A DNA stretch of 64,000 nucleotides from Dipylidium caninum (taxonomy: Eukaryota > Platyhelminthes > Cestoda > Cyclophyllidea > Dipylidiidae): the NCBI GenBank assembly GCA_017562135.1, contig QEYB01000533.1, positions 186,001-250,000 of the forward strand. The letters are read 5' to 3'. Of this stretch, positions 50,470 to 63,798 are shown one piece after another (position 1 is the first letter of the stretch; each line of letters starts with the position of its first letter). The position numbers and the translations under genes were made by a program. The notes below the pieces were generated by a model. The model did not search any database. It was not told the origin of the DNA and worked only from the letters and a program-made list of their open reading frames with translations.

Positions 50470-53400
50470 ATGGAAGGTCCTCTAAGTAAGTGGACCAACG
50501 TTGTCCAGGGATGGCAGTACAGATGGTTCGTCCTGGATTTAGCGATGGGAGTCCTTTCTTATTATACGGTAATTTTATCCGCATTTTGTTGCTGAAGTGA
50601 CAATGTTTGATTAATTTTCGATAAGTAAGACGAAGGGTATATTGTAGCCAAACACTCCTAATATAGGAGATTTGAGTCTATGCTTGAGTCGATTATGCCT
50701 TGTTTAGTGTATGAGACAGTTTACAATTCTGTCGGCGAAGGTTTGCATAAACCCTGAAACTCCATTAATATGCAGTCGAGAGAAAAAATGGTTCGTGGTG
50801 AAAGGCGTGGCTGTGTCAAACTCAAAAACGCTCAAATGGGCATAAACGATGAAGACGATAGCACCTTCACAATCACAGTGGATTCAAAAGTTTTTCATTT
50901 TCAGGGTAAGTGGCTTTATTTGGTTTCAAACAATTACATGGTTTTTATCAGATCGATTTGCTTAAGGTGCCTGGGTTTTAAATGACGGTATTAATTAGGT
51001 TAATTTTCTGATCTTATCCAGTATCGTCCCATTTTTCGAGCTTGTTTTTATTTAATTATACCAAATACACTGCTGTATATCTTTTATGCGTGGAAGAGGG
51101 GGGAGGGGGAGGCTCACTTTTCCTTTTGTTCAACTGCTACGTACTTTAGGACGATACCTTTTTAAATAATTTAGCCTTGGTTTTCTTTCAGCTCGCAATT
51201 CCGAAGAGCGACAGAGGTGGCTGGATGCTCTTCAGGAAGCGCGTGATCTTCACACGGATAACTATGCACTTCTCCAACATGTGGGTTCCCGACATCTTCA
51301 TTTGAAGTTATTACTTATTAATCTCAGTCACTGTCCAATTCTTTTGGTTAAAATAATACATAATGATAATTGTCGTTGTGTTTTCTCATTTTTAGCGTAT
51401 TCATATGTAGTCTATTTAGTCATCGGGAAGTAGAAAATTTAATGTTACCAAAGCTTGAAGCGTGCTAACTTTATACTATATGTGAGTTAAATTCACCCAT
51501 TTAAAAAAATTTTGACTCAACTTTCCATGTTATCTAATAGCGATTGGAACCACAGAACACTTTTTATAACTTGGTGGACTCTCCTAGATTTTCCCTTATG
51601 CTTTTTGTATAGACTACTTCTTGTAGCATTTAACGATCACTGCTTCCACTTCAAGGATAACAAATTAAATACTAAAATAATTTTTATTTCTTTAATTTTG
51701 TGCTCTTTCACGGAAAGGGGCTTGGTTTTCGTTTAGTATTCTTTTCTTCGTTTGCTTTAGTGATGATATCTTTTTGTCCTGTACTATTCTTAAACGACCT
51801 CTTGAAATATTCGAAACGATAATGTATTCATTTTGCCCACTCCGGGGTAAGGAAATTTTGTCAAATATTTCATGTATCTTTACTGACTCGGACGGTAGTC
51901 GTCACTGTTATTACTACCACATGATTCTTTTTCCATACAACTACAATGGTCTCTAGCGATTATTCTATAAATGAATCTTAATCTGATGAAATTTTATGAT
52001 AATTGTCTCAGCTCAGATTCGTTTTAAATGTCGTACTGAGGGTAGCGCTGGGTTCTTTGCCTAACCAGGACATTTACAAATCACAAAAAATAGATCTTTA
52101 AATCAAATTATTTGCCGCTCACATATCACAAACCAATTTCACACTATGCGTTGTGCGGTTGACGACTGCGGTTTTCTCTTAGTGATGAGTCTCCATAAGT
52201 TTTATCCGGTTTTCCTTGCGAGCAAACGCCCAATTAGGTCAACACGAATTCCTTGTTCTTATTTACCTTTAATTTGCTTAGTTTTCCTGGAGCCCAAATA
52301 TTTTTTTGATTTTCATTCTCATTTTCCGACAGACTGTCTTACGCCGGCTCCATTTTCACGATTTCTTAGGCATCTGCATTAATTGCGTATAAATCGGATA
52401 GTTTATTTTTACACAAGAAAGTATGTTATTGTGTTGGCATTGTACACCACAGTTCGAGGATATGCATGGCGTATCCTGCGGTGGTGAAGGTGATTTATTT
52501 GCCGCCGAAGACAAAAACGAGAGTCAGTATTCGTATGTGGTATTGTGTTGGGGATGCCTTCAAGCATATTTTGGAACTTTGGGGGACGCTCAGTCGTACA
52601 TCAGTGAAATTTAATAGAAAGGTGCAAAGCTCTCACGGCTGTCTACTCCGCCTCCTTCGGTAATGATCCTGATTGTGATGATTCTTGAAAACTATGCAAC
52701 CTCGAGGGTCTTCTAAGACCAAGTTGAAAACCTACTTGAGAATGAACACTTAGATAAGCGTGGAATCCATCCATTGTGATAATTTCTCTGTCCACGTTGA
52801 ACGCCACAAAGTCGTTTGTGAATTTTTATAATGTCAATTTTGCGACTAGTCCTGGGTTCCAGGTCAACTTCTCGCTGCTCTACTACGACTAAGTTGCCTC
52901 ACTGCTTTCCTCTACTCTGGAACTTTTTCCAAGTGTTGCCTAACTACTGGTCCCTATTTATGAGTATAATGGGAAAGAAACGTGAGGCAAAGCCGTCGCA
53001 GTTTTCATCCCTTCAATTGTCATCTTTTCCACTTAAACCCCACATCTTCTAAGGACGGTGAGGTGGGGTTTAAGTAATCTTTACTGCAGCAATCTGACAA
53101 CCTTGGGTGTGTGTATTTGGTTTAGACCAGTCGTTTACTCGACTCCGCCGCCACAGTCTCCGAATTCGACAGACGAATAATTGAGGCGGACGCCTACCTC
53201 CAAATCCTCATTGATCAACACCAGGTAACCCTTGTTGAGGCATGCCTTCTCTCCTCTCCTCTTCTCACCTCTCCAAGTGAACAACTTTTTGAACAATGTA
53301 GGCAGTCGACCAACAACTAAATCATCACGATCTACTACCGGGCAAGTCTTGTGACTCCATCAAAAGCCGTCTACAGGTGCGTAGGAGGTTATTTGTCAAC

Positions 53401-53715
53401 CGATTCATATGTAAATGTTCGTATCGAATTAATTAATTTTTTTGCAAATGGAGTTATTCATTCAAACGGAAGACCTTCGTGACATGTGCCCCATATAAAC
53501 TTTAGTTCCAACCTTTAATCCAACTTTTTTCCAAAATTTTATTTAACTTTTTTGCTAAAAATAGACAATTAACGCCTTACTCTTAGACTTTGGACCCTCG
53601 TGCTGAGGTTGAGATAAGGGAGGAAGTGGTAAATCCAACCCTGTCACAGTACCTTAAGTTACTGCAGATGAAGTGCATTCGTCTTGGACATGGCTTCAAT
53701 CAATTACGCCATTAA
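50470..53715 (+). CDS. OSBPL9: ORP9-like oxysterol-binding-protein-related protein, 5' exons (PH domain and coiled coil)
   Basis: The exons are 50470..50568, 50776..50905, 51192..51280, 53126..53224, 53302..53376 and 53587..53715. ORP9 uses its PH domain to bind PI4P at Golgi/endosomal membranes and a C-terminal ORD domain to move lipids at contacts with the ER. The PH domain is complete in exons 1-3: [70 protein letters not shown], all very close to vertebrate ORP9. Exon 4 gives the helical [18 protein letters not shown], exon 5 a short linker, exon 6 [21 protein letters not shown], which still resembles ORP9. Exon 6 then stops (TAA 53713-53715) with AATAAA five bases later, giving a 206-aa product without ORD. 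Alternatively, a donor at 53629 (GTAAAT, phase 0) continues the message to later exons. The ORD would lie beyond the window. Family is firm; choosing ORP9 over ORP10/11 is likely but not proven. Confidence 0.9.
51281..53125 (+). other. ORP intron 3
   Basis: This 1845-bp AT-rich intron runs from GTGGGT at 51281 to the acceptor GGTTTAG ending at 53125. The short open frames at 52423-52663 match nothing I recognise. Confidence 0.8.
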
Positions 53716-53719
53716 AGTA

Positions 53720-53725
53720 AATAAA
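53720..53725 (+). promoter_or_regulatory. Poly(A) signal just after the exon-6 stop of the ORP gene
   Basis: AATAAA begins 5 nt after the TAA at 53713-53715. HINT also has a signal almost touching its stop, so a very short 3'UTR is not out of place here. Used together, stop and signal would end a PH-only isoform. Confidence 0.4.
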
Positions 53726-55138
53726 TGCCTTAAATGTAATCTTTTGTGAGGTGGCATGCGAAAACACTTAGTGCCTGGGAAATTCGCAATCGTAGACGAG
53801 GGATCTGCTTAGCTCGCCATTTTTTGACTTTAGCGTCTCATCGAGTTGGTGAAGAAGACCATCGTGTGCCTTCAGTTTGCCAAGGTGAGTGGAAGTTGTC
53901 TTCAAGTCCTGTCCATCGTAGAACTAATAAAAATGTCCAACTGGAGGAGCGAGTTGTTCACAATACCCCTTTTTCTCCGACCAGTGTCAATTTTTGAATA
54001 GGTTTTACAATTCTAATGTACGGATGAATGCGGCCGTCTCCACCATTTTATCAAATCTTCCGTACTTAACCGACATCTTCCTCTAAATAACAATTAAAAT
54101 AATCGTTTTTCCGCGATGAAACTCTTTTCGTGCTGCGTCAACATGCCGTTGTCTTTTTCTCATTCGTAAATCACGTTGTTCGACCAGTGTTCGAGAGGAA
54201 ACCGCTCTCTAATAAACAGAGTAAAATGTTTATTAGAGAATTTGGAATTCGACCAGTTCGTTTATTTCGAAAAATTTTTAGTCTCATACACCGACCTTTC
54301 GTAAATCGTTGTTCTTCCTTTTAGTTACTCACAAATAAGCTTCCGCCTGCTCTCGTACACAAACGGCCACTTTCTTTCCCTTTGCCTTTTCAACTGACTT
54401 TTGACATTGCCACACGCAGACGTGCAAGACAGTTAATTTTTTGTTTGGCATGTTGGCATGCACTTTAAGTCCTCGCAAACAAAGTGAATACAAGTAAATT
54501 CGGCTCTTCTGCCATTCAAGAAATTCTCACCTTGGTCTGACTTATTTCCAACTTTGTCAAGTTTTCCCTCTTTGTAGAGGCTTAATGCGAAACTGAGGAA
54601 TTTTTCATTGTTTAGTGGACGAATTTCCTTCTCATTTGTCATTGGACTTCGCTAGTCTTTCCATGGTTCTGCGATGGACACTTCCGAACTTCTGAACACC
54701 AAAGTGTGTTTCAAAAAGCTCACCTCGATGTTCGCTCACCTTCTGTGTGCGGCCACCCACTTTTAAGTCTTCCTGGTGACCACATGACTACTTCTGCTTC
54801 ACAATCAGCACATTGGAATGAAAAATCTCCCTTCTAAATTCTTTCTATGCACGATCGGTGGCAAATGTGGGTTGCAGTTTTTGTCGCATGACTGCTTGTA
54901 GCACTGGGACCTTCCTCCGAGAAACTGGGCTCTCTTTTCACGAGGTTAGGGCGCTTGAAGGCTGTTTAGCATAATTGTTGTGCATATTGTCATTGTACCA
55001 CGGAAGTGGTGCCTCCGTGGTCATCTCCTCCCTCAAAAGCGGTTTTGTCCACTTTTGGTTAAACAAATGTCTGTGCTGTGGGTGAATGACACTATCGTTG
55101 CCTTTGATTGGCCCCTTGTTCTAAAGTCTGTTTGTTTG

Positions 55139-55158
55139 TATGTGTGTGTGTGTGTGTG
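55139..55158 (+). repeat. TG dinucleotide microsatellite
   Basis: About ten TG units inside the long ORP intron. Confidence 0.85.
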
Positions 55159-55377
55159 CCATGAACCGACTGTTCCACTCCTCTGTAAATACATCTGACC
55201 GCGGCTCCATTGGGATGAGCATACACACACACCAACATTCATCTACTCACTCTCGCACCCACTTTTTTAAACAAATGTTCAAATTTTTACCTCAACTTTA
55301 GTTAAATTTTTGGCGGCTAAGTGTTTTTCAGTTCCGACCAATCCACCTTAATGGGTTTCTTTCTTCTTTTCATACAG

Positions 55378-55429
55378 GAAAACCCGAAATCAGCCATGGT
55401 CAACTTGTGCGCCGGCAAGGAGTCCGATG
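55378..55429 (+). CDS. Candidate 52-nt exon of the ORP gene
   Basis: A strong acceptor (CTTCTTTTCATACAG) and a donor (GTAGGA) enclose an open 52-nt segment reading ENPKSAMVNLCAGKESD plus one base. It enters in phase 0, matching the alternative exon-6 donor at 53629, and leaves in phase 1, matching the entry phase of the exon at 63799 (G+AT gives Asp). This phase agreement is the main support. The linker region of ORPs is poorly conserved, so homology cannot confirm it. Confidence 0.4.
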
Positions 55430-58400
55430 GTAGGAATCTCCACCTTGCTTTGAGCCTTGTATGTATGTTCTCTCGACCGTCTCCCAAACAGGCTGCTGTT
55501 TCTCTAATCCGTATCAAAAGCCTAATATTGTTTTATGGGATATACTGGCAATGGAGCCTAAATCTCTTCGGCCTCTGAACGGTGTGGACTGTTGCCTTGA
55601 CAACGGGTCCATTAGGGGAACGTGGCCTGCAGGTGCCCCGCTGCCGGGCCCTTAAGTTCCCCTGGTCCCACCTCTTTCTGAGCGTAACCTTTTGATCCAG
55701 TCTCCCCTGCTACGCGGGACCCATTAGTCCACAGGGTGTGGGAAGCCGTAACTTGAAAAGGCTAATGGTTGGAGCATCGCCGGCGGACCTCATTTGTCCA
55801 ACTTTACTCTCGCCCCTTTGGCACAATTGCAACGAATTCTCCTTATTTCATTTCCACATTTCAATTCAGTATGCAACGGCATCTGCTGTTGTTTTGTCTG
55901 CTCTGCCTCCCGCATAAGGTTGAGGTCGTTCCTTCCTCGCAAAAAAGTCGTTCTTCTTGTGTTAATGATGTAAACAAAATTTCCTTTTGCGTTATTAATT
56001 TGCAGCGAGCTGGGATCTGTCCACATAACAAAGAATCTAGGTATTTGCAGTTCATTTTACTGACAAAGGATATTTTATAGCTTTCCTCCCCACTTGAGAT
56101 GCTCGTGGATGGTCGTTTGTGAGCTCGTCATGTGATCACTTTTGTCTTCCAAACCGAGCGTTCTCTTGCCTCAAACGCACGAGAGGGACGATGTTCAAGT
56201 ACTCAATTTACATTGCCACCTCAGAAAGGAGCGTTGACCGTAAGAAACAAGTTTCACCTCTTGTGAAAGTTCGAAATTTGACTTTTCTGGGCCAATTGAT
56301 GTGAAATTGGTTTATGGGCAAAAGGTGGAGTAGTAGGGAATTTGGGTTTTTTGACACTGCCTGATTCACATTTGTGGGGTGTTTCCCCCTTTCCCTGCAT
56401 ATTGCTGTGCTCCTGGGTGTCTGCCACCAATTTTACTAACAAGGTTCCTAGGACACTTTTCAATTAGTGTTTTTTTTCAAGATGCTGGATTTCCCAAGAT
56501 ACATTAATCTTCGCAATCAACCGCAGGCGCGGATGTCCACTGTCGGCGTCGTCTATTTATGCGTGCGCCTTATTTAAACGTAAGCATCGCTTGGGCCAAC
56601 TATTCAATGAAAATCTCCCACAGGTTAAAGGCAATTTAAATTATTTGCTCTAAACTGTGCTGTTCTGATTAAACCTTTCCAGCTTCTTATTCCTTCCCAC
56701 TTCTTTGTGATGAATTATGGCGACTCTTCCCACTTTTTCTCCCCTCCCAACTTCTCCCGTTTGACCCACTTGCTGACCTTTCCTGGCCACTTTTACACGC
56801 AATATTACATCAACATTAACAACAACACGCAAAATAGCCTAACCTCTTGCTCGAAAATCACTGTTTCGTCCTTTTAATCAAGACCTGAAATTAATCAGAG
56901 GTTAAGTAATGTTCAGTGCCTCTTTCTCCTCATATGAGAGTGCCTGTGATGCGGGCCAAATTGGAGGCAGTCGGAATGCCTCGAGGCGTGCAAGTCACGG
57001 AAGGGGTGGCCCACATCTTCTTCGCTCTTCTTTGCGTGCTCACACTGCTCATAAAACTGTCCTACGGCACTTCTTTCCAATCGCTCGTAAAACGCCAGTC
57101 AGAGCACTGCCCTGGCGTTGCAAATGTCGGCGAATGGCCGCATTGTTTTCGACATTGTCATTTCAAGATTTGAGGTCATTTCCCTACGTAATTTCGTTTC
57201 CCAACGCGCTGTCAATCATTCAAGCGTCCTGGCGCGGGGAGGCAGACAGGCGTCCAACGCTCGGAACAGGAGCTGAGCGAGCCACTTTAACCGTCCAACG
57301 CGTTCTGTTGGCAACTTTCTCTGGCTACAAGTCGGTATTCGCGAGTTTGAACCCTGCAACGTCCCAGAAGAGAAACTCACTTATTTGTCGTGGACTCATA
57401 CGCATCTGCCTCTGTCGCCGTGGTTGTTTGCGATGCTTTCTCTGACTGTCGTGTTACGCTCGGCCCCCAACGCCACTATTTGAGGTCATCACATTACCTT
57501 TTGCCGATAGTTGTATAGTTTAATTCCCTCTTCGAGCCCAGTCGCGACATTTATCTGGACTATGTCCTCGTGAACCCTTCCGGTGTTGTATTGGATAAGC
57601 GGAAGTCTGCACCTAACTATTTTCCTCCACAATCGACACATATTTAGGGACAGTCTCCTCGCTTTGCACCCCGTTTCGCTCAGCGTCGTGGTGACAGACA
57701 AGCTCCTGACACCACTGGCCTTAAGGCTATAACTTAATCAGACCTTGTGGTCTTCATTCTCTCTATTACTTTTGCCAATGTTTAGCTCGGGAGCATTCCA
57801 GGCGTATTTCTGTACCCACTCCTAATCCTCTTTAGCCCTTTCATGGACCCGAATTCAATCGCCCTTCATCTGTAATTTTGACACTCAGCTCTGCTCTAGA
57901 CTGGAAATCGCAGGCTTGCTTTGAAGTTGGCAGATGGAAGCTGTGACAGTCTGACGAGAGGAGGTGTCAACAGCTGACCTTATTAACAACATTTAATCTG
58001 TGTCAGGTAGTTGCCAAAAGTGGTATTTACTTGCTCCCGACGGTAAACCCATGGAAAACGCTAATCAAAGCACGTTTTTAGTAAATGTTTTTTTTTCTCG
58101 CCGTCTAAAGTGCTTTAAAAATACGCCGAAAGTGAGACAGATCCGTGTATGTGTGTGTGTACGTGTGTTGTGTATGGAAGAGGAGGGATTAGGCTATGAA
58201 TGAACCTTCATCATTAGCTTAGAGGCCCTTTTTTGGTCTGGAAGAGGCTCTCTTGAATCTCAAATCTAATCAGAGAGGAGCTGCCTGAGATTTTGTTGAA
58301 ACGATGGTCCGTTGCTGCACTGATAGGCATATCCATTCCACAAAACCCACTTTTCAAGTAATTTCGCAGTGGCGATAACTTATTCATCCTAAAGATTTTT

Positions 58401-58686
58401 CCCAAACCCCACAATCGGGAGACCTTCACTAGTCCTGTGCCCTGTACTCCTGATTCCTTCCAACTTGGTGGCGAGGGCGACTCACCGCGTTTAGTATTTG
58501 TCCTTCCTGCCACTCTATGAGAAGACCACTTTCTCGCCCTTCTTCCCTTCACCCCTGATAAGTTGTCATCAAACCCATCATCACCTTATCAAATTCATTT
58601 CGCCAACTAATTAAGTGGATTCACTTTCAGCGCTGGAGACTATTTTTTGGCGATGAGGCTTCTCTCCCGCCTTACTGCCAGAGCTC

Positions 58687-59106
58687 ATGGGTGAATCGGC
58701 GGATTGCTTAACCGTTCTCTCCCTGACTTTTTGTGCTCACGTGACGGTGGTGTTTAGGTCGTTGACCCTACAGATGCACCAACAGAAACAAGGCGGACTC
58801 ATGCGCCTTGGTGATTTTATAAGAGGCCTTTTAAAAGCTGCGGTGAGAGATATAATAGAAGCGCGGAGAAGACGACTTTTAGTATTTTTACCTGGCGCTA
58901 CAGCGTTGTTCTATGGCCTAAATGTGGTTGAAATGGCGCCCCATCACCAGAACAGGATTGGCACAATTCGAAACACCGATGACTATCAGGTGATCCCTCA
59001 TGCTCTTCACAATGTTGGCTGGCCCTTCAAAGCAGTCATCCTGACTAGTTGTCTCGATGGTGGGATGGCAGGCAGAGAGAATCTTTACGGCGCTCAAGTA
59101 TTTTAA
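58687..59106 (+). other. 139-codon open frame inside the ORP intron, unrecognised
   Basis: An ATG-to-stop frame of 139 codons. The middle reads GDFIRGLLKAAVRDIIEARRR, compatible with a helix. I recognise no family, no flanking exon and no poly(A) signal in the expected place. It is probably chance, but longer than most frames in this AT-richer interval. Confidence 0.15.
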
Positions 59107-62100
59107 CGTTCTTCAAACACTTTAATTGCAACGCCCATTTACCTCGAACCTTAATAAAAATGAGTTGATTATTTTTGAGTCAATGACAATGCATGCGCTC
59201 CTTGTTGCTTTTTCCTCCATCGCAGAGCCGCTCCGCTCGCATCCACGCGTCGTGCCGAGACTTCTGTCTTCAGGCATCACCGTATCTGGCATTTAGGGGG
59301 CTCCAACGTGCCCTTCATTCCTCCGTCTGACTTAAACGGATTTTGAAGTCGTTTCATAAGCGCCTGCCACTAGTTTTCTGTGGCATTTAGTCGAATTTTT
59401 GTGAAACTCAGGCTGAGCAAATTCACCCTTCTCTCAATTGCTGAATTTCCTCCTTTTCTACCGCCTGGCTTTTTTGCTGTCCCTCTTGAGCCTGTCTCGC
59501 TATTCGCTTCGCTTTTTCTACATCAAGTCGATTGAAGAAATTCTGGAACCTGCTGACTTCTCGGATAATGTCAATTCGCTTGTCGCATTCTCTCAGCTTT
59601 CGGGCAGACAGAAAACCTTAGAGCACCAATAACAGGAATGAAAGTAATTCACCTTTTGCAAATTTGCTTCTCTTATCCGACAAATTCTAAGGTTGGCATC
59701 ATTTTAATATGGCATGGGTCTCCTTTTGTCCCAATGAATTTAAGTAGAATTCGTGTTTTAGTCTTGGATAGAAAGAAGGCTGCATGGACACGATAAATGT
59801 GGATCTGCACAAGAGGGCGTATTTTTAGGGCCAACTACTGCTGGCCGGGTGGTCAACGCCGTGCCGGCAGTTCGGCTACCCAACCAGTCCCTCATTTTTC
59901 GCGGTTAAAGTGCCGATGCAGTTGATTTGCCGTGACCCAACGCATTACTTTGCGCGGAAAGTGCACATGAGGTTACACGCGCGAGCGGATAGCGCTGAGG
60001 GGTGAAAGGTTCGTGGAAGGTCGTTTTGGCACACGTAAATACACACTTTCGTGTGAAGGTGGGTCTGACGTTTTGCTCGGCAAGGGAGCCTCCACTTTTG
60101 CCTCTTCTGTTCCAATCTCGGCAGGGACGTGCTGCTTGTGCCATCGAGTCGCCTTCTTCGGTATCATTGAACGGCGGAAGGAGAAGAGGCAAAATACTTG
60201 GAGCGGAGGTAAAATTGCTCTCGTCGCAGGAGGAAGGGTAAGAAATGCCGCTGTCACTTGCGACAGCTTTGGTAACTGCAGTTTATTTGGTTTTAAGATG
60301 TCCCAAAAGTCAACATTTTGACTGTGTATTGGACGCTCTTGTTTGTTTTAATTCCGCCAGTGGCAAACAGGCGGCACCCCGCCTGGGCCGCTGTCAAGCA
60401 AGGCGTTTGCAGTCTCAGCTCACTCGATTCATATGCGCTGAATGACAATTTGCCTCCACGTAATGCTAATTTGCGTGAAGAGGCACACAGTTAAGTCGTT
60501 ATCTGAAATTTTTTGTTCTATGCAATCACTTCTTTTGAAGTGCGCAATGCTGCTGTAAATCCATGCTTTTTGAAAAACCCATCGGTTGCTCTTTTCACCA
60601 CGCAATTTTGCCAGTGTGCAACTTTACGCACGCCATACCTCATTTGGTAATTTTACCTGCCTTTATCCTCAGACAAAACTCTCCCACCACTTGTTTCATT
60701 AAGGTCGGATGCGGGGCAAAGCCGACCTTTGGCATTGGGATGCCATTAAGACGGCAAGGCAGATCTCACCTTCAACGGGTTTATTTTGTGTAAATTTTCT
60801 TTGGAGTCTCAAGGTCAAAATATAAGTGTTTCTCGTCCATCTTGCCGTCTCCATCACAACTCTGTTCACAGAGCGTCAAAGTAGTTAAACAGGGATGTCT
60901 CGTGGTTCGCTCGCACTTTGTGAAAAATTCATAGTTGAGTCGAGTCACCTTCTCCATCCTGTCGAAAATGTATAGCTTTTTATTCAAATGGACTCGAGTG
61001 GTTCTGTGAATAGATCATGGCCGTCTCTGATCCTTTCTTCTCCTGCATTCACTGTCTCGAAATATGGCGTTTTACAATTTACCAAAATGGATGAGCACAG
61101 CACCCCTCGCACTGTTTGACCTCGACATGTAACAACTTATAACTCAAAGCCAGTGGTGGCTGTTATTTGGTCAGATGCGAAGGAAAAGGGTGAAACGTAA
61201 CCGCTCGTAAGGGAAGAGCAAGTTTTGGTGGTGAATTGCCCGGTGGGGAGGTGAGCTGAACGAACGACAATGCCTCGGCTCCAAAAGTACACTTATGACG
61301 GACAGGAGGTGAGTGGGATGCGTAGCAGCAAAAATACTCACCGGGTGGGCAGATCGGCCAACGACTTGGGTCCGAATCGTCTAAAAATGCATTTTGCGTA
61401 GGGTGAATGCGACGTTCAACACTTGAACAACCGAGTAGCCCCAAGGCGAGTGTACTCGACTTCGGACTTGTCAAACTGCGAGAAAATGCACTCTTAAACC
61501 ACGCAGTTTGCATGATTAGTTGTTTTTTAATTATTTTTTTAATAAAGTTGGTCATCACCCCTAGGAGTCCATGTTCATCCGCCCACTCGAGCGTATTTGG
61601 TCTAGTCTCGACGAATCGCGGGGTTTCCCGACCGCCTTCGCGGTGAGTGGCACGAGGTTGGGTGATGCGCGAGGGGATTTGTGCAGCCCCCAGTGAAATT
61701 GACATCGAAAGTAGCATTTCCTCCTGGCCATAAGTGTGCAGACAGGGTGGGTGTTGATACTAGCTAATTGTGCGAATTTTTTAGGTGTGATGTGATGAAG
61801 GGGCTTCACCATCTCACATTTACGGCCGATTTACTTGAATGAATTAATCTAGAAGTTTTTATCTCCTTAGGCTATTCGCTCTTCGTGATACTGTATGTGC
61901 TCGCCTCTTGACTGCTGTATGCGAATCCCTAACTGATTGCTTTCCATGAGTTTTCTGGAAGCTACTTAACTTTTATCTCCTTTGACAAGTCGCGCCCGAT
62001 TTCTCCGTTCCATGCAGCACATAAATTTCTATTACGATGCGGATTTTATCTCCCATTGTTAATTTTAGCACTTGGCTTGAGGCGCTGTCAAGCCCCCAGT

Positions 62101-63353
62101 TGAAACTTGTGAAAGGGAGCTTTCAACTCCTTTCGCAAGACACAAAGTGGGCATTTACCCGACCAAACACAGATGTTTACCCTCCAGTCTGCCTATGGGT
62201 GGTCTGCAAAAGTCCTAAACAGAGGCGGTTATCAGAGCCTCAATCGTCTGTCTTGTTAAGTGGGCAAAATGTACGGTTTGACAGTTTGAGTGTTTGCCCT
62301 CAAGTGCTGCTATCCATGTTGTTATCTCATTGGCCTGGTCCGGTCTGGATGGATGGACATGGGGAGAATGTGGAGGGAGGCCAGACGCTCTAATAGTGTG
62401 GTCATTTGCCTCGACTGTTCGTCCCCGGTGGGCAGTGCTGCTCCACCGCTACTGATGACATGTGAGGCCCCAGCAACCCGCCTTCTCCAAGGCAACAACC
62501 TGTGCTGCAAAACATTTAGTCACCATGAGAAGTAAATGTTGGGGAACTTCCCCCATAACTTACACAATTTACTCGGAATGCAGTCTAGACCAATTTTTAG
62601 TTCTCTTAAAGTGTCAATAAAAAGCGTTTAAGGGTGGGTTTATGAAGACCTCCTGCAGAAGTCAAGACTGCTTTGTTGCGACTGCTAGAACACTTTTTAT
62701 TCGAGATGGATTCTGACCTACTCTCAACAAAATCCTAAATACTCACTTAGATGCAGTGCCGACTGCAAGAGAACACTTTCTTCTTCCTGCTAATGGAGAC
62801 AACCAATTTATTTCTGGCGCATCTTTCACTTTTGACTAATTCTTTGGTGTATCCTCGACATGGAAACTAACTATTTGAAGGTGGGACTCACCGCTCACAC
62901 TCGCGGATTGTCGATCAAAAGCGTCAAAGTCAAACTCCACGTTTGGTGAGAAGGGACGACTTGTGGCCCGCTTTTGGGCGTGTGCCTTCCTTCCTTCCTT
63001 CCCATCCATGAGCAGCATACCGGGGACAGTTTACACTTCGTCTTCCGCTTGACATACTGGCTGAGGCGTAGGCGTTGAATTTACATGAGGACAGTAACCC
63101 TGACGGTTGATGTCATCCACCATCCCATCCACCCCACTGTGATGGCGATTATTTAATGTCTCCTTCTTTTTTTTCCTTTATCGCGTGACTTGAAAGTTAA
63201 GCCCTGGAGTATATAAATTTATTTATTTTGCAATCAAGTGAAGATGGTCTGTCCACATATTCACAGTCCGACGATTGTAAGCATTAGTTATGGCCATTCG
63301 ACTCGATTATTCCTCCTCCAAGGACTTAGGTTTATTTCTATAGAGGGCGTTGC

Positions 63354-63372
63354 TCCCTCTCTCTCTCTCCCC
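63354..63372 (+). repeat. CT dinucleotide microsatellite
   Basis: A short CT run followed by further pyrimidines. It is too far from the exon at 63799 to be its polypyrimidine tract. Confidence 0.75.
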
Positions 63373-63798
63373 TTCTCTGTCCAATTACTAAAGGGAATTA
63401 ATCTTGCTTGACTGGTCTCTATCTTTGCCGAGTAGTCGTCCTACTGGGCACTTTTATTTGCTTTAATCGACTGCCCAAAATTGCTCGAATTCCGCGCTTG
63501 AGGACAGCTTCTAGCAAATAGCACAATAAAATGCAAGGTAATACTCGGCTCCTGGTTTACGGAAAATAACTGATCAATTCAGGCCCTACAGTGTCACTCC
63601 TTTGCATCCTATCCATTTCCTCACTTTATGCTCCCTGAGGCTGCTGTTAAGGTTAATTGGACAAGTTTTCGAATTGTTCTGTCTATCGAAAACCAGGTCC
63701 ACAGGCAGGTGAGGCACCATTCATCGAACAACCACTTAACAAGCGAAATCTCTTTAGATTCAGAGGTGGTAATGCTTAAAAATTTATTTTTATTTCAG

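Larger units (their letters stand above)
53726..63798 (+). other. Long ORP intron or intergenic stretch
   Basis: About 10 kb between the sixth ORP exon and the next coding exon at 63799. Except for the candidate exon at 55378-55429 I find nothing that fits the ORP family. Open frames at 56909-57445, 58687-59106 and 61163-61717 (minus) have no recognised domain. TG-type microsatellites lie at 55139-55158 and 58144-58172. Confidence 0.6.

Noticed and set aside
57335..57362. A tRNA B-box-like string on the minus strand (GGTTCAAACTC).
   Set aside because: No A-box at the right distance and no cloverleaf pairing seen.
61384..61405. A string resembling the miR-277 seed (AAATGCATTTT).
   Set aside because: The sequence diverges after the first half and I see no hairpin partner.
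61163..61717. A 184-codon minus-strand frame in the ORP intron.
   Set aside because: No family, no splice support, and it overlaps a plus-strand frame.
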